Positions 34,491 through 46,186 of a stretch of 64,000 nt of DNA are shown piece by piece. This DNA is from Streptomyces sp. NRRL WC-3605 (GTDB lineage Bacteria > Actinomycetota > Actinomycetes > Streptomycetales > Streptomycetaceae). The notes beneath the pieces were generated by a model, which was not told the DNA's origin, made no database searches, and was given only the letters and a program-made list of their open reading frames with translations. Made by a program: the position numbers and the translations under genes. The stretch spans positions 134,345 through 198,344 of the forward strand of contig NZ_LLZN01000079.1 of the NCBI RefSeq assembly GCF_001509795.1. Reading direction: 5' to 3'. Each line of letters begins with the position of its first letter. The stretch's first letter is position 1.

Positions 34491-35283
34491 CACGGTGGTG
34501 GAACCGACACCAGCTCCCGCCGCGGTACGTCGTGCGGAGGAGGTCATGGGGACGGTCGTCTCCTTCGACGTCCGCGGCGGGGATCCCGACACCGTCCGGT
34601 CGGCCCTGGACGAGGCGGTGGCCGGGCTGCACCGGGTGGACGAGGTGTTCAGCACGTACCGCGACGACAGCCAGGTGTCCCGGCTGGCGCGCGGGGAGAT
34701 CACGCTGGACGCCTGCGACCCGGAGGTGGCCGAGGTGCTCGAACTCGGCGCCGAGGCGCAGCGGTTGAGCGACGGCTGGTTCAGCACGTCGTACGCGGGG
34801 AGCGTGGACCCGACGGGCATCGTCAAGGGCTGGTCGGTCGAGCGCGCGGCGCGGAGTCTCGCCGGGGTCCCCGGGGTGACCGGTGTGAGCGTGAACGGCG
34901 GCGGCGATGTGCAGCTGCTCGGCCTGCCGGGGCCCCGCCCGTGGCGGGTGGGTGTGGCCGATCCGCTGCGTCCCGGGGGGCTCGCCGCGGTGGTCTCCGC
35001 GGCCGGCCTGGACGAGCTGGCGGTGGCCACCTCCGGCACGGCCGAGCGCGGCGCCCATATCGTCGACCCGCGCACGGGCCGCTCGGCGGTCACGGACCTG
35101 GTGGCCGTGACGGTGACGGCTCCTCGGCTGACCTGGGCGGACTGCTGGGCGACGGCGGCCTTCGCCATGGGGTCGCGGGAGGGCCTGGCCTGGCTGGAGT
35201 CGCTGCCGGACGTGGAGGCGCTGCTGATCACCGCGGGCGACGAGGTGCGCTGCACGGGCGGGCTGGCGGCCCGCCTGGGCTGA
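34483..35283 (+). CDS. apbE: FAD:protein FMN transferase
   Basis: 266-aa ApbE enzyme that moves FMN from FAD onto a threonine of FMN_bind domains. Motifs: EEVMGTVVSFDV at the N-terminus, DPTGIVKGWSVERA, NGGGDVQLLG, TSGTAERGAHIVDPRTG and WADCWATAAFAMGS with the metal-binding Asp. No signal peptide is visible, unlike most exported ApbE lipoproteins, so flavinylation may occur in the cytosol before export. GTG at 34483 overlaps the previous stop by 8 bp. The substrate is surely the tandem FMN protein next door. Confidence 0.9.
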   Translation: MADTVVEPTPAPAAVRRAEEVMGTVVSFDVRGGDPDTVRSALDEAVAGLHRVDEVFSTYRDDSQVSRLARGEITLDACDPEVAEVLELGAEAQRLSDGWFSTSYAGSVDPTGIVKGWSVERAARSLAGVPGVTGVSVNGGGDVQLLGLPGPRPWRVGVADPLRPGGLAAVVSAAGLDELAVATSGTAERGAHIVDPRTGRSAVTDLVAVTVTAPRLTWADCWATAAFAMGSREGLAWLESLPDVEALLITAGDEVRCTGGLAARLG

Positions 35284-35307
35284 GGGGGCTTCCGGCCCCC
35301 GGCTCAG
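35281..35307. terminator. Bidirectional terminator between apbE and argR
   Basis: GGGGGC/GCCCCC stem with a 5-nt loop at 35284-35300, flanked by weaker CTGAG/CTCAG pairing. It sits between two convergent stops (35283 and 35304). Confidence 0.7.
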
Positions 35308-35858
35308 TGGGTGTTCTGGGCCAGCCGCAGGAAGTGGTCGGCGAGCGCCTGGCCGCCCGTGGGGTTGCGGCTGATCAGCATCAGGGTGTCGTCGCCGGCG
35401 ATCGTGCCGAGGATGTCGTGCAGTTCGGCCTGGTCGATGGCCGAGGCCAGGAACTGGGCCGCCCCCGGAGGGGTGCGCAGGACCACGAGGTTCGCCGAGG
35501 CCTCCGCGGAGATCAGCAGCTCCTGCGAGAGCCGCCGCATCCGCTCCTCCTTGGCGGACTCCCCGAGCGGGGCGCGGGGCGTGCGGAAGCCGCCCTCGCT
35601 GGGCACCGCGTAGATGAGGTCGCCGTCGTTGTTGCGGATCTTGACCGCGTTCAGCTCGTCGAGGTCGCGGGAGAGCGTCGCCTGGGTGACGCTCAGCCCG
35701 TCGTCGGCGAGCAGCTTCGCCAGCTGACTCTGCGACCGCACCGGCTGCCGGTTGAGAATGTCCACGATCCGGCGGTGACGTGCGGTGCGGGTCTGCGGCA
35801 CGGCGGGCCCGTGGGCCCCGTTCGCCCCGTTGTGCCCGTGGTCCTGCGCCTGGCTCAT
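35304..35858 (-). CDS. argR: Arginine repressor
   Basis: 184-aa ArgR with an N-terminal winged helix ([39 protein letters not shown]) and the C-terminal hexamer/arginine-binding domain ([15 protein letters not shown]). The first 25 residues form a His/Gly-rich extension. Last gene of argCJBDR, 7 bp after argD. It should bind ARG boxes before argC and argH when arginine is plentiful, repressing its own operon. Confidence 0.95.
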   Translation of the reverse strand: MSQAQDHGHNGANGAHGPAVPQTRTARHRRIVDILNRQPVRSQSQLAKLLADDGLSVTQATLSRDLDELNAVKIRNNDGDLIYAVPSEGGFRTPRAPLGESAKEERMRRLSQELLISAEASANLVVLRTPPGAAQFLASAIDQAELHDILGTIAGDDTLMLISRNPTGGQALADHFLRLAQNTH

Positions 35859-35865
35859 CGTCGTC

Positions 35866-37058
<1,193 letters not shown>

Positions 37059-37062
<4 letters not shown>

Positions 37063-37966
37063 TGCGCGTCCCCCTCCGGCCCGTCCGGCACGACCATCGT
37101 GCCGATTCCCTCATCGGTGAAGATCTCCAGCAGGATCGAGTGCTGGACCCGGCCGTCGATGACGCGGGCGGTGGTGACGCCGTTGCGTACGGCGTGCAGG
37201 CAGCCCTCCATCTTCGGCACCATGCCCGAGCTCAGTTCTGGCAGCAGTTTCTCCAGCTGGGATGCGGTGAGGCGGCTGATCACCTCGTCGCTGTCCGGCC
37301 AGTCCTCGTAGAGGCCCTCGACGTCCGTGAGGACCATGAGAGTCTCCGCTCCCAGCGCAGCCGCGAGTGCCGCAGCCGCCGTATCAGCATTGACGTTGTA
37401 GACATGCCCGTCGTCCTGACTGCGGGCGATGGAGGAGACGACCGGGATGCGGCCGTCGGCGAGCAGGGCCTCGATCGCGCCCGTGTCGATCTCGGTGATC
37501 TCGCCCACCCGCCCGATGTCGACCGGTTCGCCGTCGATCTCGGGCTGGTGCTTGGTGGCGGTGATGGTGTGCGCGTCCTCGCCGGTCAGACCGACGGCGA
37601 GCGGACCGTGCTGGTTGAGCAGGTTGACCAGCTCGCGCTGGACCTGCCCGGCGAGCACCATCCGTACGACGTCCATGGCGTCCTCGGTGGTGACGCGCAG
37701 GCCGGCCTTGAACTCGCTGACGATGCCGTGCCTGTCGAGGGCGGCGCTGATCTGCGGGCCGCCGCCGTGCACGACGACCGGCTTGAGCCCGGCGTGGTGC
37801 AGGAACACGACGTCCTGGGCGAACGCGGCCTTCAGGTCCTCGTCGACCATGGCGTTGCCGCCGAACTTGATGACGACCGTCCTGCCGTTGTGGCGGACGA
37901 GCCAGGGCAGCGCCTCGATGAGGATCTGGGCCTTGGGGAGCGCGGTGTGCTTCCGCGTCGTGTTGC

Positions 37967-37970
<4 letters not shown>
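37059..37970 (-). CDS. argB: Acetylglutamate kinase
   Basis: 303-aa amino-acid kinase that phosphorylates N-acetylglutamate, usually the arginine-feedback point of the pathway. Blocks: [37 protein letters not shown] and [16 protein letters not shown] at 37970 overlaps the argJ stop (ATGA). The long frame upstream of this ATG is argJ sequence in another frame. Confidence 0.95.
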
Positions 37971-40198
<2,228 letters not shown>

Positions 40199-40304
40199 GC
40201 GTTCCTCGGGACGGCTTCCGGGCGGCAGGATGGGGAGGACGACGAGCATCCACGGGTCCCGCGGACCCCGAGGTGCCTGGAGAGCGCCGGGAGAGAGGGC
40301 AGGG

Positions 40305-40748
40305 ATGGGCGAGTTCTGGCCGGTGCCGGAGGTGCTGGCCTATCTGGCCGGCGAGTGGCGGGTGGCGCGTTCCGTGCGCGACCTCGCGAGCGGCGACGAG
40401 GGCGCCTTCACCGGTACGACGGCTTTCGGTCCGCTGGAGGACGGCGGGCTGCTGCACCACGAGTCCGGCGAGTTCGTGTGGCGCGGGGTGGCCCGGCCGG
40501 CGGAGCGCACCCTGCGGTTCCTGCCGGGTGCCGTGCCCGGCACGGCCGACGTGCGGTTCGCGGACGGTCGCCCGTTCCACGACCTCGACCTGCGCGACGG
40601 CCGCCACATCGCCGACCACCCGTGCTCGGCGGACCTCTACCGGGGCGACTTCACGGTCCGGGACGCGGAGAACTGGCGGACCGTGTGGCGGGTGCGCGGC
40701 CCGGCCAAGGACCTGGTCCTCACCACGGACTACGCGCGCGTGGTCTGA
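40305..40748 (+). CDS. DUF6314-family protein, 147 aa
   Basis: Small soluble beta-barrel-like protein. Conserved pieces match the DUF6314 pattern: LAGEWRVARSVRD at the start, DGRPFHDLDLRDG and HPCSADLYRGDF in the middle, and WRVRGPAKDLVLTTDY at the end. Function unknown; a lipocalin-like ligand binder is a guess. ATG at 40305 follows GAGAGAGGG. Its end overlaps the convergent phosphatase-like gene by 19 bp. Confidence 0.82.
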   Translation: MGEFWPVPEVLAYLAGEWRVARSVRDLASGDEGAFTGTTAFGPLEDGGLLHHESGEFVWRGVARPAERTLRFLPGAVPGTADVRFADGRPFHDLDLRDGRHIADHPCSADLYRGDFTVRDAENWRTVWRVRGPAKDLVLTTDYARVV

Positions 40749-41323
40749 GCCGAGGTGCCCTCCAGGCGCAGGTTCCAGCGGCCGGCGTGCCCGATGACCG
40801 TGGTCGCCGACAGCGGTCTGACATCGATGTTCCAGTACGTCGACGGCGGCGCCTTCAGGGCGTAGACCAGCGCGGCACGGATCACGGACGGCTCGGCCAC
40901 CGCGACGATCCGGTCGCCGTCCTCCACGGGCCGGGTGTCGAGCCAGCCGCCGACCCGGGAGATGAAGGCGATCAGCGACTCGCCGCCGTGCGGGGTGCCG
41001 CGCGGGTCGGCGAGCCAGGCGTCCACCGCGTCGGGCTCCCGGGCCATCGCCTCGCCCAGCGTGAGCCCGCGCCAGCGGCCCATGTCGCAGTCCCGCAGGG
41101 CCAGCTGGACCAGCGGGGCGTAGCCGAGGGCGTCGCCGGTGGCACGGCTGCGCGGGGTGGGCGAGCAGTAGCGCAGGTCGGCTGCCGCCAGCGGCAGCAG
41201 GTCGCGGGCGACGTGTTGCACCTCGTCCCAGCCGGCCTGGTCCAGCGGCCGGTCGTCCTGGAAGCGCTCGGCGAGCAGCGACGAGCTGCGCGCGGCGGCG
41301 ACGAACGTGACCCGAAGCGACAT
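40730..41323 (-). CDS. Histidine-phosphatase-fold protein lacking the catalytic histidines, 197 aa
   Basis: The fold of the phosphoglycerate-mutase/histidine phosphatase family is recognisable: RPLDQAGWDEVQ, YCSPTPRSRATGDALG, CDMGRWRGLTLGE and PHGGESLIAF. The nucleophile motif RHG is replaced (VTFVAAARSSS) and the second His is replaced too (VAVAEPSVIRAAL). It is therefore likely a non-catalytic binding protein or uses another chemistry. ATG at 41323 is preferred; an ATG at 41374 is an alternative. Automatic annotation may call it an active phosphatase, which the residues do not support. Confidence 0.75.
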   Translation of the reverse strand: MSLRVTFVAAARSSSLLAERFQDDRPLDQAGWDEVQHVARDLLPLAAADLRYCSPTPRSRATGDALGYAPLVQLALRDCDMGRWRGLTLGEAMAREPDAVDAWLADPRGTPHGGESLIAFISRVGGWLDTRPVEDGDRIVAVAEPSVIRAALVYALKAPPSTYWNIDVRPLSATTVIGHAGRWNLRLEGTSAQTTRA

Positions 41324-41453
41324 GCGGTGATGGTGTGACGGGAAGGTGACCAGGTCAAGAGGGACCGTTCCCATGTCACCGACGGTGGACGCACCCTCAC
41401 AGCGCGGTCGGGACCAGGCGGGTGGATCCTCCCAAAACGGGCCGCACGGCCCG

Positions 41454-41888
41454 TTACAGGTACAGCGCCATCCAGTGGCCCGGGGTCTCCAGCGCGGCGA
41501 ACCCGAGCTTCGCGTACACCCCGTGGGCGTCGTGCGTGGCAAGGAGGATCCGCCGGACGCCGTACGGGCGCAGATGCTCGCGCACCGCCCCGACGAGGGC
41601 CGTCCCGATGCCCTTGCCGCGTACCGACGGGTCGACGTAGACGTCGCAGAGCCAGGCGAAGGTGGCCCGGTCGGTGACGACCCGGGCGTACGCGGCCTGC
41701 TCCCCCGACGCCGTGTCGTACACCGCGAAGTTCAGCGACCCGTCGATCGCCTCCTCCTGCTTCTCCCGGGCCCGTCCGAGCGCCCAGTAGGCGTCGGTGG
41801 ACAGCCAGCGGTGCACCCGCTCGCGGTCGAGGCGTGCGGCGTCGGTGGAGATCTCGTAGCCCTCGGCGAGGGGCGGGGTGTCGGTCAT
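41454..41888 (-). CDS. GNAT N-acetyltransferase, 144 aa
   Basis: Single GNAT domain: VDPSVRGKGIGTALVGAVRE is the acetyl-CoA loop and HGVYAKLGFAAL the closing segment. Compact relatives acetylate small amines. ATG at 41888. It lies between the phosphatase-like gene and the MocR gene on the same strand with no overlap. Confidence 0.87.
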   Translation of the reverse strand: MTDTPPLAEGYEISTDAARLDRERVHRWLSTDAYWALGRAREKQEEAIDGSLNFAVYDTASGEQAAYARVVTDRATFAWLCDVYVDPSVRGKGIGTALVGAVREHLRPYGVRRILLATHDAHGVYAKLGFAALETPGHWMALYL

Positions 41889-41963
41889 GCGCCGAGATTC
41901 GCAGGGCCCGGCAGGCGCCGTCGAGCGTTTTTCACCAGGTGGGACCGATCGGCACCGCAGCGG

Positions 41964-43406
41964 TCACAGCGCCTCGTCGCAGGCGGCCCGCAGACGCCGT
42001 ACGCCCTCCGTGATCTCCCCCGCCCCCGCCACGGCCGCGAAGCTCAACCGGATGTGCGGGGCCGGGGGTTCGGCGCTGAAGTAGGGGCGGCCGGGTGTGA
42101 TCGCGACTCCGGCGCGCAGGGCGGCCGTGGTCAGGGCCGTCTCGTCGGTGCCGTCGGGCAGGCGCAGCCACAGGTGGTAGCCGCCGGAGGGGATGTGCGG
42201 GAGGACGAGTTCGGGCAGGGACAGCCGCAGGGCGGCGGTCATGGTGTCCCGGCGCGCCCTCAGTTCCGCTGCGACGGCCCGCAGATGCCGGGGCCAGGCG
42301 GGCGAGCCGACCAGTTCCACCGCCGCCTCCTGCAACGGCCGCGGCACGAAGAAGCTGTCGACGACCTGGATCGCGCGCAACCGCTCCAGCACCGGGCCCC
42401 GGGCGGCGAGGGCGCTCACCCTGAAGCTCGGCGAGGTCGCCTTGGTCAGCGAGCACACGTGCACGACGACGCCGTCGGTGTCGTCGGCGGCCAGCGGACG
42501 CGGCAGCGGCCCGGCGTCCTCGTGCACCAGCCGCCGTACGAAGTCGTCCTCGACGACGAAGGCGCCGGCCTCGCGGGCGATGCGCAGCACCTCGCGGCGC
42601 CGCTCGGGCGCGAGCAGGGCGCCGGTCGGGTTCTGGAACAGGGGCTGGCACACGAACACCCGGGCGCCGGTGGCCCGGAAGGCGTCCGCGAGCAGGGCGG
42701 GCCGTACGCCGTCCGCGTCGACCGGCACCGGGACCGGGCGCAGTCCGGCGGCGCGGGCGATCGCCAGCATGCCCGGGTAGGTGGGCGACTCGACCAGGAC
42801 CGGGGCCCCGGGGGGCGCGAGGGCCTTCAGCGCCGTCGTCAGGGCGGACTGGCCGCCGGCGGTGATCAGCACCTCGGCGGCCGTGACCGGGCCGCCCGGT
42901 CCGCCGATGCCGCGCGCGAACCACTCGCGCAGCTCCGGCAGGCCCTCCATGGGCGGGCGTCCCCAGGCGCCGGGCCGACGTCCGGCGCGGGACAGCGCGG
43001 CGGCCATCGCGCGTTCGGGCTGGAGCGAGGGGTGCAGATAACCGCCGTTGAACTCGATGACGCCGTGCGAGGGGGCGGCCAGCGAGACCAGCACCCCCGA
43101 GGCGTCCACCGAGCGCGGCACGAGTTCGGTGGCGCTGTCCGCGCTGAGCGTCACCTCCTGCCAGGAGGTGTCCCCGGTGGCGGCGGCCGGTCCGGGCCGC
43201 TCGGCGCGGAAGGCGCCGGCGCCGGGCCGGGTGACGACGAGCCCCTCGGCCGCCAGCTGGGCCAGGGCCCGGGAGACGGTCACCGGGCTCACCCGGAATC
43301 GCTCGACGAGGGCCCTGCTCGACGGCAGCTTTCCACCAGGAGAGTAGCGGTCCAACTCTCGTCGCAACTGATTCGCCAGCTCTCCCACGCTGCTACGCTC
43401 TTGCAT
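41964..43406 (-). CDS. MocR-type transcription regulator (GntR HTH fused to aminotransferase fold), 480 aa
   Basis: N-terminal GntR winged helix (GGKLPSSRALVERFRVSPVT; about residues 10-65), then a long linker and a class I aminotransferase domain. The PLP lysine lies in SLTKATSPSFRVSA. MocR proteins use PLP-bound ligands to control vitamin B6, amino-acid or transporter genes. Its divergent partner is an EamA exporter, the likely target. Its ATG (43406-43404) overlaps the ATG of that gene. The longer open frame upstream reads antisense through the partner and is not coding. Confidence 0.9.
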   Translation of the reverse strand: MQERSSVGELANQLRRELDRYSPGGKLPSSRALVERFRVSPVTVSRALAQLAAEGLVVTRPGAGAFRAERPGPAAATGDTSWQEVTLSADSATELVPRSVDASGVLVSLAAPSHGVIEFNGGYLHPSLQPERAMAAALSRAGRRPGAWGRPPMEGLPELREWFARGIGGPGGPVTAAEVLITAGGQSALTTALKALAPPGAPVLVESPTYPGMLAIARAAGLRPVPVPVDADGVRPALLADAFRATGARVFVCQPLFQNPTGALLAPERRREVLRIAREAGAFVVEDDFVRRLVHEDAGPLPRPLAADDTDGVVVHVCSLTKATSPSFRVSALAARGPVLERLRAIQVVDSFFVPRPLQEAAVELVGSPAWPRHLRAVAAELRARRDTMTAALRLSLPELVLPHIPSGGYHLWLRLPDGTDETALTTAALRAGVAITPGRPYFSAEPPAPHIRLSFAAVAGAGEITEGVRRLRAACDEAL

Positions 43407-43426
43407 GAGGACCGAGAATAGCGCTA
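43394..43426. promoter_or_regulatory. Divergent promoters with overlapping start codons (MocR / EamA)
   Basis: The word CATG at 43404-43407 contains both start codons. Rightward, TACGCT (43394-43399) lies 5 nt before the ATG; leftward, TATTCT (43420-43415) lies 8 nt before its ATG. Neither side has a ribosome site, so both transcripts look leaderless. The palindrome TAGCGCTA at 43419-43426 may be a MocR half-site. Confidence 0.6.
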
Positions 43427-44340
43427 CCGCGCCGAGCCCGATAGCAGTCAGCAGCTCCGCCGACCCGGCCGCTCCGGCCACCCCGGCCGTCCGCGGCACG
43501 CTCCAGGCCGGCCTCGGGGTCGCCGCCTTCTCCCTGACCTTTCCCGCCACCGTCTGGGGTCTGGAGGGGTTCGGTCCGTGGTCGCTGGTGGCCGTGCGCA
43601 GTGTGCTGGCCGCGCTGATCGCGGGCGGCTGTCTGCTGGCGCTGCGCGTGCCGCTCCCCGCCCGCCGGGACTGGGCGGCTCTCGCGGTGGTCGCGGCGGG
43701 CGTCGTCCTCGGCTTTCCGCTGCTCACCACGCTCGCGCTCCAGTCCTCCACCACCGCGCACGCCGCCGTGGTCGTCGGTCTGCTGCCGCTGACGACGGCC
43801 CTGTTCTCCGCGCTGCGGGTCGGCACCCGCCCGTCGCGGACCTTCTGGCTGGCGGCGCTCGCGGGCGCCGCCGCCGTGGTCGCCTTCACCGTCCAGCAGA
43901 GCGGCGGCGCCCTGACCACGGCCGACCTGTACCTGTTCGCGGCGCTGCTGGTGTGCGCGGCCGGCTACACCGAGGGCGGCCGGCTGGCCCGGACCATGCC
44001 GGGCTGGCAGGTGATCGGCTGGGCGCTGGTGCTGTGCCTGCCGCTGGGTCTGCCCGCCGCCGCGGTGGCGCTGGCGCACGAGCCCGTCCACTGGACCTGG
44101 CACGGCGTGACGGGGCTGGTGTGGGTGGCGGCCGGGTCGCAGTTCCTCGGCCTGGTCGTCTGGTACCGGGGCATGGCCGCCATCGGCATCCCGAAGGCCA
44201 GCCAGTTGCAGCTGGCGCAGCCCCTGCTCACACTGGTGTGGTCGGTGCTCCTGCTGGGCGAGCACCTGACGGTGGCCGCCCCCCTCACGGCCGTGGCGGT
44301 GCTCGTCTGCATCGCCGTGACCCAGCGGGCACGTGGCTGA
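43405..44340 (+). CDS. EamA/DMT-family exporter, 311 aa
   Basis: Ten-helix drug/metabolite transporter of the EamA (RhaT/YdcZ-like) class, with two five-helix halves. The first half includes LVAVRSVLAALIAGGCLLAL and ALQSSTTAHAAVVVGLLPLT, the second GIPKASQLQLAQPLLTLVWS. The N-terminus is a polar, Ser/Ala/Pro-rich stretch before helix 1. It probably exports an amino acid or related metabolite under control of the divergent MocR protein. ATG at 43405. Confidence 0.88.
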   Translation: MRTENSATAPSPIAVSSSADPAAPATPAVRGTLQAGLGVAAFSLTFPATVWGLEGFGPWSLVAVRSVLAALIAGGCLLALRVPLPARRDWAALAVVAAGVVLGFPLLTTLALQSSTTAHAAVVVGLLPLTTALFSALRVGTRPSRTFWLAALAGAAAVVAFTVQQSGGALTTADLYLFAALLVCAAGYTEGGRLARTMPGWQVIGWALVLCLPLGLPAAAVALAHEPVHWTWHGVTGLVWVAAGSQFLGLVVWYRGMAAIGIPKASQLQLAQPLLTLVWSVLLLGEHLTVAAPLTAVAVLVCIAVTQRARG

Positions 44341-44435
44341 GCGGGTCCGTTCCGGCCCGCCTCCCGCTCCCGCCTGGCGCCGTGGACTCAAGGCCACGGA
44401 CCGCTGCTCCGGCATCTGCTGAGGAGGCCCAACCT

Positions 44436-44636
44436 ATGCGCGCAACCGTGGGCGACCAGCTTGTCCAGCACGGCAGGGTGGTCGGACAGCACGACAAGGT
44501 CGGCGAGATCGTGGAGATCCTGGGCCCGGAGGGCAATCCTCCGTACCGCGTCCGCTTCGAGGACGGGCACGAGGGACTGTGCTCCCCCGGCCCCGACACC
44601 GAGATCCGCCACCGTCACCAGGAGATGTCCCACTGA
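44436..44636 (+). CDS. DUF1918 protein, 66 aa
   Basis: Small SH3-like beta protein: MRATVGDQLVQHGRVVGQHD, then GEIVEILGPEGNPPYRVRFE and DGHEGLCSPGPDTEI, the complete DUF1918 pattern. Function unknown; actinobacterial genomes often hold several. ATG at 44436 with GAGGAGG upstream. It is convergent with the glycosidase-like gene. Confidence 0.88.
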   Translation: MRATVGDQLVQHGRVVGQHDKVGEIVEILGPEGNPPYRVRFEDGHEGLCSPGPDTEIRHRHQEMSH

Positions 44637-44723
44637 CCGTGTGCGCCGGCCCGGCGCCAGTGCCGTGACCGGAAAGGTTCACCGGCTCGCGGCGCCCGGC
44701 ACGGCACCAGCCGGCCGGGCCGG

Positions 44724-45986
44724 TCACACCGGGGGCGGCACGCGCTGCCCGTAGTGGTCCGCGACCACACGGGAGACGGCCCCGATCGGGTCCGCCGCCA
44801 CCTCCTCGGCGGCGAAGAAGACATGGCCGCGCACCTGCGCGTGCTTCTTGGCGAGCGTCAGATGCCGTGACAGCTCCGCCGGGTCCCGCCAGGCGGCGGG
44901 CTGCGCCGGGTCACCCGCCTTGTACAGCGCCTCCCCCAGGTACAGCCGCGTCCGGCTGCCCTTCGCCACCGCGGCCCACCACGGCACGAGCTTCGCGTAG
45001 TCGGCGGCGGCCAGGCCGATGTTCCAGTACAGCTGCGGGCAGATGTAGTCGATCCAGCCCTCGCGCACCCAGGTGCGGGTGTCCGCGTGCAGGTCGTCGT
45101 ACGTCTGCACCCCGGCGCGGGTGTCCGAGCCGCGGGAGTCGGTGGCGGCGTTGCGCCACACCCCGAACGGGCTGACGCCGAACTGGGTGGCGGGCCTGAT
45201 CCGTTTGACGGCCGCTGCCATCTCCCGGATCAGCCTGTCGATGTTGTCCCGCCGCCACGCCGCCCGGACCGGGAAGGCGCCGCCGTGCGCGTCGTAGGCG
45301 TCGTCGTCGTCGAAGGACTGCCCGGCGACCGGGTACGGGTAGAAGTAGTCGTCGAAGTGGACCGCGTCGACCGCGTACCGCTCGACGGCGTCGAGCATCG
45401 CCCGCTGCACGAACGCCCGGACGTCCGGGAGCCCGGGGTTGTAGTAGAGGCGGCCGCCGTACGGCACCACCCAGTCGGGGTTCTTGCGGGCGGGGTGGGA
45501 GGCGACGAGCCGGCCGAGGTCGCCGTGGTTGGCGATGCGGTACGGGTTGAACCAGGCGTGCAGCTGGAGTCCGCGCTTGTGGGCCTCGGTGACGGCCGTG
45601 CCCAGCGGGTCCCAGCCGGGGTCGCGGCCCTGGGTGCCGGTGAGAACCTGCGACCAGGGCTCGTGCGGCGACGGCCACAGCGCGTCCGCCGTGGGGCGCA
45701 CCTGGAAGATCACCGTGTTGAGCCGGCGCTTCACGGCCGTGTCCAGGTGGGCGAGGAGTTCGGTGCGCTGCTGCCGGGCGCTCAGGCCCTGCCGGGAGGG
45801 CCAGTCGCGGTTGGCCACGGTCGCCAGCCACATCCCGCGCATCTCCCGGGCCGCGTGGCGTCGGTCACGGTCGGTGCCGCCCGCGACGGCGGTCCCCGCC
45901 GTCAGGGCACCGCCCGACGCCACGAGTGCCGACAGGGCGGTGACGGTGAACGCCCGTCGTGACAGCGGTGACTTCCGGTGCAGCAT
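44724..45986 (-). CDS. Tat-exported family-10-like glycosyl hydrolase (GHL10/YngK type), 420 aa
   Basis: Signal with twin arginine (SRRAFTVTALSALVASGG) followed by the GHL10 (DUF187) TIM barrel. Blocks: MRGMWLATVANRDWPSRQGL, TVIFQVRPTADALWPS, HAWFNPYRIANHG and DAVHFDDYFYPYP. The acidic DDYFYPYP region carries the likely catalytic Asp pair. Relatives act on cell-wall or capsular glycans. ATG at 45986. Inverted repeats between it and DUF1918 (for example GTGCCGTG/CACGGCAC) may end both transcripts. Confidence 0.87.
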   Translation of the reverse strand: MLHRKSPLSRRAFTVTALSALVASGGALTAGTAVAGGTDRDRRHAAREMRGMWLATVANRDWPSRQGLSARQQRTELLAHLDTAVKRRLNTVIFQVRPTADALWPSPHEPWSQVLTGTQGRDPGWDPLGTAVTEAHKRGLQLHAWFNPYRIANHGDLGRLVASHPARKNPDWVVPYGGRLYYNPGLPDVRAFVQRAMLDAVERYAVDAVHFDDYFYPYPVAGQSFDDDDAYDAHGGAFPVRAAWRRDNIDRLIREMAAAVKRIRPATQFGVSPFGVWRNAATDSRGSDTRAGVQTYDDLHADTRTWVREGWIDYICPQLYWNIGLAAADYAKLVPWWAAVAKGSRTRLYLGEALYKAGDPAQPAAWRDPAELSRHLTLAKKHAQVRGHVFFAAEEVAADPIGAVSRVVADHYGQRVPPPV

Positions 45987-46186
45987 CGTCTTCGTACCTC
46001 CCGTGGTGACGCGGTCAAGGACCCCCGTTCCAGGACAGATCCGGACGAACAGGACCGGTCCGGCGTCAGCCTTTCATGAGGCACCCGAACGATCGATCAA
46101 GCTGCGCCGAAGGTAACGTGCCCTTTTGGAGCAGGCGCCGAACCACGGCGGACCTGCCGCAGTCGTGGATCAGCGAAGGGGACGAT

